Source of the DNA: Akkermansiaceae bacterium
GTDB taxonomy: Bacteria; Verrucomicrobiota; Verrucomicrobiia; Verrucomicrobiales; Akkermansiaceae
Length of the DNA stretch: 10,321 nt
Direction: 5' to 3'
Assembly (NCBI GenBank): GCA_029287105.1
Contig: JARFRT010000550.1
Location: 1-10,321 of the forward strand
The position numbers and the translations under genes were made by a program. Below are positions 1 through 6,355 of the stretch, in pieces; the first letter of the stretch is position 1, and each line of letters begins with the position of its first letter. Under the pieces are notes generated by a model. It saw only the letters and a list, made by a program, of their open reading frames with translations. It was not told the DNA's origin and searched no databases.

Positions 1-403
1 AGATGCCCATGTCCTCCATGGCTTTTTGCAGGATGATCCGGTTGGCGACAAAGCGGTTGAAGTCTTGTGCCGTCAGATTACTGCCCATGGTGAGGTAGTA
101 GTTCGGGTAGCCGTAGCGCATCAACTGCATGTCTTGCTGCAGCTGCCTGATATCGGGAATCATGAGGAAGTTCACATAGGTGTTCAGGCCGGCATCGGAT
201 GCGAGCTGCAGCGTGCTGTCACCCATACGGCGGTATTCCTGTTGATCGAGGGCACGGTCGTAGACCTCGAGTACGGTCGGGCCACTGCCGCCGCCAGCCC
301 CTCGACTGGAAGTACCGTTGTTCATGGTGAATAAGAATCCCGCGCCAAGCAGGACGAAGACGATCGCCATAAGGACCGTGTATTTGCGCATGTTTTCAAT
401 CAT
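1..403 (-). CDS. SurA/PpiD-like periplasmic peptidyl-prolyl isomerase / chaperone, N-terminal part only
   Basis: This is my own translation of the minus strand from the ATG at 403-401; the frame stays open for 134 codons and runs off the left edge. A short cytoplasmic start (MIENMRKYT) is followed by one hydrophobic segment at residues 10-26, then a Gly/Ser linker (about 30-41), which fits a single N-terminal membrane anchor with the body in the periplasm. The segment around residues 109-134 (DFNRFVANRIILQKAMEDMG) resembles the SurA_N/PpiD N-terminal domain, where paired helices end in an 'A..MGI'-type motif. The family assists folding of outer-membrane proteins, and many members carry a parvulin isomerase domain; any such domain here would lie outside the window. 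A second in-frame ATG at 391 is possible. No Shine-Dalgarno is seen. The assignment comes from the anchor plus the SurA_N-like pattern, so the family is fairly likely but isomerase activity is unproven. Confidence 0.62.
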   Translation of the reverse strand, partial: MIENMRKYTVLMAIVFVLLGAGFLFTMNNGTSSRGAGGGSGPTVLEVYDRALDQQEYRRMGDSTLQLASDAGLNTYVNFLMIPDIRQLQQDMQLMRYGYPNYYLTMGSNLTAQDFNRFVANRIILQKAMEDMGI

Positions 404-885
404 TGCAGAAAAAATCAGTTATGTTGGTGTCCGGAGATGTGGACAGGCGCGGGAACTTAGTGAGAGAATCCGCATGTAGCAATACTAAAGCCTGAAATTT
501 AACGGCAAATCCGGAGTTTTTCCAAGAGATGGGCAGATTAGTTGTAAATTGAGAGGAGTTGACAGCTCTTGGACCTGTTGGATACCGCAAACAGGAGCCC
601 CAAAAAAGGAGCCAAAAAATGGCCCCGGGGGGGAGACAGGAACCCCCCCCGGGGCCTTTTAGATTTGGCCATCGCCCCTATCGAACTATGAACTCGACAA
701 CGATGGCATCCATTGTGTTTTTACACCCTTACATGAAAAACAGTATGAAAAAGTGATCGACTACTTAATCGCCCACTTGTTGACGTAGACCCTCTGCCGT
801 GGAATCCGTTCAAAGTTTTTCTGAAAAAAATTCCTATATCATCGATAATCAAGGATTCCAAAGGAAATGGGGGCGGCGCCGGGGG
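404..885. other. Intergenic region (482 bp) with a GC-rich hairpin and no convincing gene
   Basis: The stretch between the SurA/PpiD-like gene and the ThuA-like gene holds the strong hairpin at 621-656. It also has a TTGACA hexamer at 559-564 with only a poor -10 candidate (GATACC) 16 bp downstream, and a direct repeat AGGAGCC at 593-599 and 607-613. Two short plus-strand frames are present: 619-756, with an AGGAG upstream but its start inside the hairpin, and 663-788, protein-like in composition but without a start codon. Neither is called as a gene. Promoters for the leftward gene at 403 must lie here, but no good sigma70 pair stands out. Confidence 0.6.
621..656 (-). terminator. Strong GC-rich hairpin, probable intrinsic terminator, possibly bidirectional
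   Basis: Bases 621-633 (GGCCCCGGGGGGG) pair perfectly with the complementary arm ending at 656, giving a 13-bp all-G/C stem around a loop of about 10 nt. Read leftward on the minus strand, the stem is followed by A and then six T, a good intrinsic-terminator tail. Read rightward it is followed by four T. It lies about 230 nt beyond the stop codon of the leftward ThuA-like gene, so it could end that transcript with a long 3' tail, or end an unseen small RNA. Confidence 0.6.
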
Positions 886-1914
886 TCAGCGAGTCGGGGT
901 GGTTTTACCCGGGATCGGGCTGTTGTAATCCAGATAGTCGGAGGGTTTGACCCCTCGGGTATGACCTTTGAATTTAAATGTCGTCGGGTGGTAGGGGCCG
1001 ACGAAATCGATCTTGGATTGGGCGGTTATTTGTTGTTCGGCACCCATCATCCAGTAGACGCTGTTGACGATCATACGGCGGTAGCCCTCGTTGAGGAAAT
1101 CCTCTGAAGCCCCGTAGAGGGAGGTGACGGCGCGGTTTTTTTTGCCGTTGGCTGAGGTGTAGATGCGGGTCCAGTGACCTGCCATGGCGGGTTTTTGGGG
1201 GTCGGCCTTGCCGTCCTGGTTCATGCTGGCGAGTGGTTGGGCCATGGCGAGGATGTCCCAGTCCTTCTGGGGTTCGGCATTGTAGGCGCCTGCTTGCACC
1301 CAGACCTGGTTGACACCTCGGAGGATGGGGTGGTTTGTCCGTTCGGGTATGAGGTCGATCCGGGTCGATTGGGTGTGGTTTTTGCCATAGTGACCGACCC
1401 ATGACTGGCCGAGGATCTGCTGGCCGAAGCCGCCTTGATAGTCTTCGCCGCCATATCGGAAGTGATGTTTTTTGTAGGAGGTTTTCGAGTTCTTCTCCAT
1501 TTTGAATGCGTGGGTGGACGTTCTCAGGCCCAGCACGGGACCGCCGCGCTTGAGGTAGTCATCGATGGGTTTCATCTGTGCATCGGGCAGGTCGAGGAAG
1601 CGGGCAAAAATGATCAGGCCATCGGCATGCTCCAGCAATTCGGTGCCCGGCATGTGGTTCAGGCCGACCCCGATGGTTCCGTCAGCCTCAAGGCCGAAGA
1701 GCACGGAGCAATCGTAGCCGTGATGTCGGGTCAGGATACGGGCGAGTGCGGGCATGGCCTCCTCCGACCGGTATTCGTGGTCGTTAGCGATGATGACGAG
1801 GTGCTTGCCCTTGGCGATCGACTTGTCGGCTTTATAGCTAAGCGGGGTGGCCAGACCTGTCAGGGCGAGACTGAGCGAGAGCGCGGCGGTGGTATGAGCG
1901 GGTTTGATGGACAT
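886..1914 (-). CDS. Secreted ThuA-like domain protein
   Basis: The product is 342 aa from the ATG at 1914-1912. An in-frame ATG at 1959 would add 15 residues, but the later start puts a normal signal peptide at the N-terminus: a Lys at residue 4, then a hydrophobic run at about 9-22 (TAALSLSLALTGLA) and a probable cleavage site near residue 26. The mature protein starts a ThuA-like (class I glutamine-amidotransferase-like) fold: KHLVIIANDHEYRSEEAMP at 37-55, then a strand-plus-acidic-loop pattern around 98-110 (DGLIIFARFLDLP), and GGPVLGLRTSTHAF at 124-137. The last of these is where the fold has its 'nucleophile elbow', here without a clear Cys. ThuA was named from trehalose utilisation. Relatives in Planctomycetes and Verrucomicrobia are often secreted and associated with sugar or polysaccharide breakdown, but their reaction is mostly unknown. 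The gene is divergent from the M42 peptidase. The family call is fairly secure; the function is not known. Confidence 0.8.
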   Translation of the reverse strand: MSIKPAHTTAALSLSLALTGLATPLSYKADKSIAKGKHLVIIANDHEYRSEEAMPALARILTRHHGYDCSVLFGLEADGTIGVGLNHMPGTELLEHADGLIIFARFLDLPDAQMKPIDDYLKRGGPVLGLRTSTHAFKMEKNSKTSYKKHHFRYGGEDYQGGFGQQILGQSWVGHYGKNHTQSTRIDLIPERTNHPILRGVNQVWVQAGAYNAEPQKDWDILAMAQPLASMNQDGKADPQKPAMAGHWTRIYTSANGKKNRAVTSLYGASEDFLNEGYRRMIVNSVYWMMGAEQQITAQSKIDFVGPYHPTTFKFKGHTRGVKPSDYLDYNSPIPGKTTPTR

Positions 1915-1979
1915 ATCGGATGGACAGGGTTTAGTCAATGCCCCGACTGCGGTCAACATTTCGTTGAAAACGCTTATTT

Positions 1980-2022
1980 ACGCAGTTGCTACACCGGATG
2001 CACCTGCTATGACGCAGTTGCT
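1980..2022. repeat. 11-bp direct repeat in the divergent promoter region
   Basis: ACGCAGTTGCT occurs exactly at 1980-1990 and again at 2012-2022, 32 bp apart start to start (about three helical turns, same face). It lies in the 155-bp gap between the divergent ThuA-like and M42 genes. This geometry would suit a dimeric regulator, but no regulator gene is nearby and no clear -35/-10 pair was found in the gap. Confidence 0.45.
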
Positions 2023-2069
2023 TTTCAAACAACATTCCCCGATAACAATCCCATCAACCCATCGATCTT

Positions 2070-3314
2070 ATGGCCGCTAAAAAAACAACCAAATCCTCAT
2101 CCAAGCCGAAGGCATGGGCGAAATCCATGTCCGTTAAACAATTTGAATTCATGCGCGAGATTCTTGCGGCGCCAAGTCCGATTGGGCTTGAGGGGGCGAT
2201 GAGTTACGGTGTGCTGAAGCCGGCTTTTGAAAAATTCATGCCGAAGAGTTGGGGAGTGCACCAGTTCAAGGGCAATGCCGGGATTGTTGTCGATACCCAT
2301 CCGGGTGATGACGAGCGTCCCTCGGTGATGATTGTGGGGCACGCGGACAAGATCCGTCTCCAGGTCCGTAGCATCGGCAGTGATGGAAAGATTTGGGTGA
2401 ACAGTGACTCCTTTCTTCCGACAACTCTGATCGGTCACGAAGTGAAGTTGTTTACCCAGGATTTGAAAAAGCCGGGGAGTTATCGGGTGATCGACGGGGG
2501 CACGATTGAAGCGCTGGGTGCGATCCACTTCTCTGATCCCGCAACCCGTGCGGGCGAGAAGGGGATCACCAAGGAGATGCTTTATCTCGAGCTTCAGATG
2601 CATGGTGAGAAACGCAAGGAGGCGGTGGAAAAGCTGGGCATCCGTCCGGGTGACCCCATTATTCTCAATCGTCCGATCAAGCACGGTTTCAGCAAAGACA
2701 CCTTTTATGGTGCCTATCTTGACAACGGGCTGGGATGTTTTGTGGTTGCGGAGATTGCCCGCATGGTTGCCAAGGCATCGCTGAAAAACCTTCGCGTCAT
2801 GTTTGCCATTGCCACGCATGAAGAGATTGGCCGGTTCGGGGCGACTGCCATGGCGGGCGAGCTCAAGCCGGACATGTTGATTGGCGTGGATGTGAATCAC
2901 GACTATGAGGCGGCGCCCGGGATCACTGCCCAGCGGATGCACCCGCAGGCAATGGGGGCAGGGTTTACGCTGACCCACGGCTCCATCACCAGCGACTACC
3001 TGAATACGCTGATCGAAACTGCCTGCCTGAAAGCGGGGGTGCCGATGCAGCGTGACTTATCGGGTCGGGATACCGGGACCGACGCCATGGCGGCAGCGCT
3101 TGCCGGGTTTGACTGTGCCGCGACATCCATTGGTTTTCCAATCCGGAACATGCACACCATTTCCGAAACCGGGCATACCGGCGACGTGTTAGCGGCGATT
3201 CACGGGATTGAGACGAGTTTCAGGGCGATGGATAAGATGAACCGCGGTCAGGGGATCAAGCGCGGAGACCTTGAGGGCAATCACGTGCGTCTTGACGGTG
3301 CCAAGGCGGTTTAG
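2070..3314 (+). CDS. M42-family metallo-aminopeptidase (glutamyl aminopeptidase / FrvX type)
   Basis: The product is 414 aa, somewhat longer than the usual 340-370 for the family, mainly from a Lys/Ser-rich N-terminal stretch of about 20 residues; Met20 (codon at 2127) is an alternative start. M42 enzymes are cytoplasmic two-metal (Zn/Co) aminopeptidases, usually large dodecamers, that trim peptides released by proteases. All expected metal and catalytic positions are visible: His91 with Asp93 (GHADKI; the family more often has AHxDE), bridging Asp218 (AYLDNGLG), the catalytic Glu251-Glu252 pair (THEEIGRFGA), Asp274 (IGVDVNHD) and His362 (RNMHTISE). The conserved TGTDA segment at 335-339 precedes the last motif. 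No signal peptide is seen. The gene stands alone on its strand, divergent from the ThuA-like gene. Substrate preference cannot be read. Some family members were misnamed endoglucanase or cellulase; the intact peptidase residues argue against that here. Confidence 0.93.
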   Translation: MAAKKTTKSSSKPKAWAKSMSVKQFEFMREILAAPSPIGLEGAMSYGVLKPAFEKFMPKSWGVHQFKGNAGIVVDTHPGDDERPSVMIVGHADKIRLQVRSIGSDGKIWVNSDSFLPTTLIGHEVKLFTQDLKKPGSYRVIDGGTIEALGAIHFSDPATRAGEKGITKEMLYLELQMHGEKRKEAVEKLGIRPGDPIILNRPIKHGFSKDTFYGAYLDNGLGCFVVAEIARMVAKASLKNLRVMFAIATHEEIGRFGATAMAGELKPDMLIGVDVNHDYEAAPGITAQRMHPQAMGAGFTLTHGSITSDYLNTLIETACLKAGVPMQRDLSGRDTGTDAMAAALAGFDCAATSIGFPIRNMHTISETGHTGDVLAAIHGIETSFRAMDKMNRGQGIKRGDLEGNHVRLDGAKAV

Positions 3315-3385
3315 GCGGAGTCATTTTGCCCGAACGACTTGGCATCGGGGCCACGTCCGGCAAGAAGCATCTTCCCGAAAGGAAA

Positions 3386-3417
3386 AAGCCGTAGGAGTTG
3401 GAGGACTCCTACGGCTT
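3386..3417 (+). terminator. Perfect 13-bp hairpin downstream of the M42 gene
   Basis: AAGCCGTAGGAGT at 3386-3398 pairs exactly with 3405-3417 around a 6-nt loop (TGGAGG). It starts about 70 nt after the M42 stop codon, a natural place for a terminator. The rightward tail is poor in T (CAATAATG). The leftward tail has TTTTT, but no leftward gene is known to end here. It may work as an RNA-stabilising 3' stem rather than a classical intrinsic terminator. Confidence 0.5.
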
Positions 3418-3477
3418 CAATAATGATCAGGTTCCTGTTATTTGGAGGGGATGACGCTGACAACATCAAACCCAGGG

Positions 3478-3495
3478 ACTGATAACTGATAACTG
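3478..3495. repeat. 7-bp tandem repeat ACTGATA
   Basis: ACTGATA is present twice in direct succession (3478-3484, 3485-3491), followed by a partial third unit ACTG (3492-3495). It is a short simple repeat in non-coding sequence with no evident function. Confidence 0.6.
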
Positions 3496-3506
3496 CAACG
3501 GGGGCC

Positions 3507-3542
3507 GCGGGTAGCCGCTTTTCAGCGGGTAACTGCTTTTCC
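3507..3542. repeat. Imperfect 18-bp tandem duplication
   Basis: Two adjacent 18-bp units share the pattern GCGGGTARCYGCTTTTC: GCGGGTAGCCGCTTTTCA at 3507-3524 and GCGGGTAACTGCTTTTCC at 3525-3542, with three differences. Only two copies are present, with no spacer structure, so this is not a CRISPR array. Confidence 0.6.
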
Positions 3543-3678
3543 GTTCGTCGGAAAGGGTCGACACAACTCTCGCCTTTCTTCACATGAGTAGACCCCTCAC
3601 TTTAATAAACGTTCAACATTTCTTAAAAAAAAAGATTTCCTCTGTTTCGCGGCTGCCGCGGTAGGGGAAATCCCTGGT

Positions 3679-3708
3679 TTGACCGCCCTGTGGGTTAATG
3701 AGCATAAT
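3679..3708 (+). promoter_or_regulatory. Probable sigma70-type promoter for the rimK-like operon
   Basis: TTGACC at 3679-3684 matches the -35 consensus at five of six positions. After an 18-bp spacer, CATAAT at 3703-3708 matches the -10 consensus at five of six. Transcription would begin near 3715, leaving an untranslated leader of about 90 nt before the ATG at 3805. This is a consensus match only. Confidence 0.5.
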
Positions 3709-3804
3709 AACGCTTGCGCGGTTTAGTGCTTGCGGTGTATTGTCGCCCGATTCAGCCTGAGCCAGGCCGAAAGCTTAAATTTGACCTCCATTACCCCTAC
3801 CCCT

Positions 3805-5007
3805 ATGCAATTAACCATTCTTTCAAGAGCACCTCAGTGCTATTCGACCCGTCGTCTTGTCGAGGCCGCCAAAAACAAGGGGCACAAAGTGCTCGTTCAA
3901 GATCCGTTGCGTTTTGCGATCGACATGGAGGAAGGCGAACCGGATCTCTACTACCGAGGCAAGGCCATCCATGTGCCGGATGCCGTTTTACCACGGATCG
4001 GAACGTCAATCACCCGTTATGGAACGACGGTGGTGCGCCAGTTCGAGCAAATGGATGTTTATACGCCCAACACAGCGGGCGGTATCGGAAACTCGCGTGA
4101 TAAATTAAGAAGTCTCCAGATATTGTCACGTCACGACATTGGTATACCGCGCACGGCCTACGTCAGCCACAAGAGCGATGTGGCGGATGCGATCGAGCGT
4201 GTCGGCGGGACACCGGTGATCATCAAATTGATCGAGGGCACCCAGGGCGTCGGTGTCATTTTGGCAGACAAACCCGAAATTGCCAAAGCAATTATCGAGA
4301 CGTTACACAGCGCCAATCAAAACGTGCTGATCCAGAAATTTGTCGCTGAAAGTAAGGGCAAGGACGTAAGGGCATTTGTTATCAATGACCGCGTTGTCGG
4401 CGCGATTCGCCGGACGGCCCAGGGACAGGAATTTCGGAGTAATGTGCACCGTGGGGGCGTGGCAACCGCGATCGATCTGGATCCGGCCTATGCGAAGGCC
4501 GCCGTCCGGGCAGCCCAAATCATGGGCTTAAAGGTCTGTGGGGTCGATATGCTGGAGGGTGAAAACGGGCCCCAAATCATGGAGATTAATTCATCGCCTG
4601 GCCTTGAAGGCATCGAAGGTGCTACTGGGCTTGATATCGCGGGTGAAGTGATCGATTTCATTTCCGACCAGGCCAATATGCCTGAAATCGACCTGAGGCA
4701 ACGGCTCACGGTGAGCCGTGGCTATGGGGTGACCGACATTACCATTCACGAAGGCAGTATTTTCGTGGGTCAAACGCTTCAGCATACGGGTCTCAGGGAG
4801 CAGGACGTCGTGGTGTTGACACTCAAGCGCGGTGACTCTGTCATTTCCAACCCGAAATCATCCCGTCAGCTTGAAGCAAATGACACGCTGCTTTGCTACG
4901 GCAAAGTCGAGAACATGAAATCGATGATCCCGGACAGGCCCAAGCGTCGTCGCAAGCTCAGACCCCTGCCGTCAACCCCAGTCACCGAGGGAACAACTCA
5001 TGACTAA
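3805..5007 (+). CDS. rimK: RimK-family ATP-grasp glutamate ligase with C-terminal TrkA_C (RCK_C) domain
   Basis: The product is 400 aa from the ATG at 3805. An upstream TTG in frame at 3730 would add 25 residues that do not resemble the family, while MQLTILSRAP matches the usual RimK start. Residues 1-290 align closely with E. coli RimK (300 aa, which adds glutamates to the C-terminus of ribosomal protein S6). Visible motifs are the PRIGTSIT pre-ATP-grasp loop (63-70), KLIEGTQGVGV of the ATP-grasp (141-151), FRSNVHRGG (210-218), and the Mg-binding residues Asp248 (GVDML), Glu260 and Asn262 (MEINSSPGLEGIE). Unlike E. coli RimK, a further domain follows at about 300-376: GQTLQHTGL, then DVVVLTLKRGD, then a late ANDTLLCYGKVE, the typical pattern of TrkA_C/RCK_C ligand-binding domains. 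A basic tail (about 377-388) closes the protein. It is the first gene of a tight pair with the AstE-like hydrolase. The ligase family is secure; whether S6 is the substrate is not known. Confidence 0.93.
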   Translation: MQLTILSRAPQCYSTRRLVEAAKNKGHKVLVQDPLRFAIDMEEGEPDLYYRGKAIHVPDAVLPRIGTSITRYGTTVVRQFEQMDVYTPNTAGGIGNSRDKLRSLQILSRHDIGIPRTAYVSHKSDVADAIERVGGTPVIIKLIEGTQGVGVILADKPEIAKAIIETLHSANQNVLIQKFVAESKGKDVRAFVINDRVVGAIRRTAQGQEFRSNVHRGGVATAIDLDPAYAKAAVRAAQIMGLKVCGVDMLEGENGPQIMEINSSPGLEGIEGATGLDIAGEVIDFISDQANMPEIDLRQRLTVSRGYGVTDITIHEGSIFVGQTLQHTGLREQDVVVLTLKRGDSVISNPKSSRQLEANDTLLCYGKVENMKSMIPDRPKRRRKLRPLPSTPVTEGTTHD

Positions 5008-5018
5008 AACACAAGTTT

Positions 5019-6155
5019 ATGAGCAGCAAGCCGCGTAAGAAGCGATCGATCGAAAGTTGGGTTCGAAAAAAAATCAAGCCGGGAGAGAGGAAGCGCCTCC
5101 TGCTGAAAGTGGGCGAAGGTTTTACCGGAGTGGGAGTTCAGCTCCCCCTGATGGTCTGGCGTGGGCTGGAAGATGGCCCAGTGTTAGGAATTACCGCGGC
5201 AGTGCACGGGGATGAGATTAACGGCACAGGAGCGATCCGGAAGCTCATCCAGGAGCCGCCCTTTGAGCTGAAGCGAGGGGCACTGATCCTCGTGCCAGTG
5301 GTCAACATAATGGGGTTCGAGCGTCATAGTCGCTATACTCCTGACCGCCGGGATTTGAACCGCTCATTTCCCGGCAGCGGTCATGGCAGCCTGACGGCAC
5401 GACTTGCGCATGTGATTATGGAGGAAGTCGTTGCCCGGTGCGATTTCATCATCGATTTGCACACCGCCGCTGTGCGCCGAACCAACTTTCCCAACGTCCG
5501 TGCAGATATGGATGACCCCGACTGCGAACGTTTGGCAGCGGCCTTTGGTGCTGAAGTCATCGTGAACAACACGGGGCCTGACGGCTCATTACGACGGGAG
5601 GCGTGCAGGGCCGGATGCCCCACCATTATTCTTGAAGCGGGGGAGGTATTAAAGGTCGAGCCTTCTGTGCAGGACCTGATCCAACGAGGACTCACCCACA
5701 TCATGGCTGAACTGGATATGATTGACGTGGCAGACGATCTCCGCCCGGAGACGGCTCCCCATCAGATGATCGTGCAAGGTTCCAGCTGGGTAAGGGCAGG
5801 GAGTGGAGGGTTTTTGACATTCCACGTCGGTCCGGGAGAAACGGTCCAAAAGGATCAACCACTGGCGACCAATACCGGCTTGCTCGGGAAGGAATACGAA
5901 ACAATCGTTAGCCCGCATCACGGGATTGTGCTCGGGATGACAACGATGCCCGCGGTTTCACCCGGGGATCCGATTCTTCATATCGCCTTGCCGGATACCC
6001 GCAAGCAGTTCCGCTCGCTCGAAAAAAGCGTTGATCGGATTGAAGACAACACCCTTGAGAACCAGGTTCGGGATCATCTTGCCACGAGTATTACCGTAGT
6101 AGAGCACAGCCTTGATGAGGATGAGATCGAAATCATCGGGACTGACGACATGTGA
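5019..6155 (+). CDS. Succinylglutamate desuccinylase / aspartoacylase (AstE/AspA) family zinc hydrolase
   Basis: The product is 378 aa, starting 11 bp after the rimK-like stop, so the two are almost certainly co-transcribed. The family consists of cytoplasmic zinc amidases related to M14 carboxypeptidases that cleave N-acyl amino acids such as N-succinylglutamate or N-acetylaspartate. The expected residues are all seen: zinc ligands His63 and Glu66 (AAVHGDE) and His148 (DLHTA), the substrate-binding segment RDLNRSFPG at 111-119, and the catalytic Glu206 (ILEAGE). The C-terminal half (about 245-330) is the beta-rich domain with lipoyl-like turns (VGPGETVQKDQPL) found in the larger bacterial members. 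Odd features are a very basic N-terminus (1-25) and an acidic C-terminal tail (about 335-378), beyond the usual family ends. No arginine-catabolism (ast) genes are nearby, so true AstE function is unlikely. The hydrolase family is secure; the substrate is unknown, but the neighbour suggests a glutamyl compound. Confidence 0.88.
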   Translation: MSSKPRKKRSIESWVRKKIKPGERKRLLLKVGEGFTGVGVQLPLMVWRGLEDGPVLGITAAVHGDEINGTGAIRKLIQEPPFELKRGALILVPVVNIMGFERHSRYTPDRRDLNRSFPGSGHGSLTARLAHVIMEEVVARCDFIIDLHTAAVRRTNFPNVRADMDDPDCERLAAAFGAEVIVNNTGPDGSLRREACRAGCPTIILEAGEVLKVEPSVQDLIQRGLTHIMAELDMIDVADDLRPETAPHQMIVQGSSWVRAGSGGFLTFHVGPGETVQKDQPLATNTGLLGKEYETIVSPHHGIVLGMTTMPAVSPGDPILHIALPDTRKQFRSLEKSVDRIEDNTLENQVRDHLATSITVVEHSLDEDEIEIIGTDDM

Positions 6156-6355
6156 AGCAACTCACCGCCCTCCAGGGTGGAGAAGCTGTGGCGCACCCAC
6201 CGAGAGATGGCTCCCACGTCGAGAGGGGCGATTCCTTGGTTTTAGGCGGGGTTTTGACGAATAAACATGAGGGTAGGGGGCGCTGGGTGAAAAAATCAAC
6301 GATGTGAGCAGGGAAACACTTGCGTATCGGGTCGGGCTTCGCTTCATTTCCTGCG

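Larger units (their letters stand above)
3315..3804. other. Intergenic region (490 bp) with hairpin, short tandem repeats and a promoter
   Basis: No gene is supported here. In order it holds the hairpin at 3386-3417, the 7-bp repeat at 3478-3495, the 18-bp tandem pair at 3507-3542, an A-rich tract around 3625-3633, a GC palindrome CGCGGCTGCCGCG at 3648-3660, and a sigma70-like promoter at 3679-3708. The minus-strand open frame across 3311-3583 has no family resemblance, has unnatural composition and crosses the repeats, so it was not called. Confidence 0.65.

Noticed and set aside
1915..1959. Earlier ATG for the ThuA-like gene
   Set aside because: It would place 15 extra residues before a good signal peptide; the second ATG is the better start.
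1435..2202. 255-codon plus-strand frame across the ThuA-like gene
   Set aside because: It overlaps the ThuA-like gene on the other strand and the M42 start, and shows no domain pattern.
2097..2978. 293-codon minus-strand frame opposite the M42 gene
   Set aside because: Shadow frame; the plus strand has every M42 metal ligand in order.
3507..3542. Possible CRISPR repeat pair
   Set aside because: The two units touch without a spacer, only two copies exist, and there are no cas genes.
3311..3583. 90-codon minus-strand frame in the gap after the M42 gene
   Set aside because: It runs through the hairpin and tandem repeats, has no recognisable family, and its composition follows the repeats.
3730..3804. 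Upstream TTG start for the rimK-like gene
   Set aside because: The extra 25 residues do not resemble RimK; the ATG at 3805 begins exactly where the family does.
5019..6155. Calling the hydrolase astE (arginine succinyltransferase pathway)
   Set aside because: No ast genes nearby; the protein has extra charged tails and is paired with a RimK-like ligase.
6165..6180. Possible terminator after the hydrolase gene
   Set aside because: The stem is only about seven pairs with one G-U and a 2-nt loop, and no T-tract follows.
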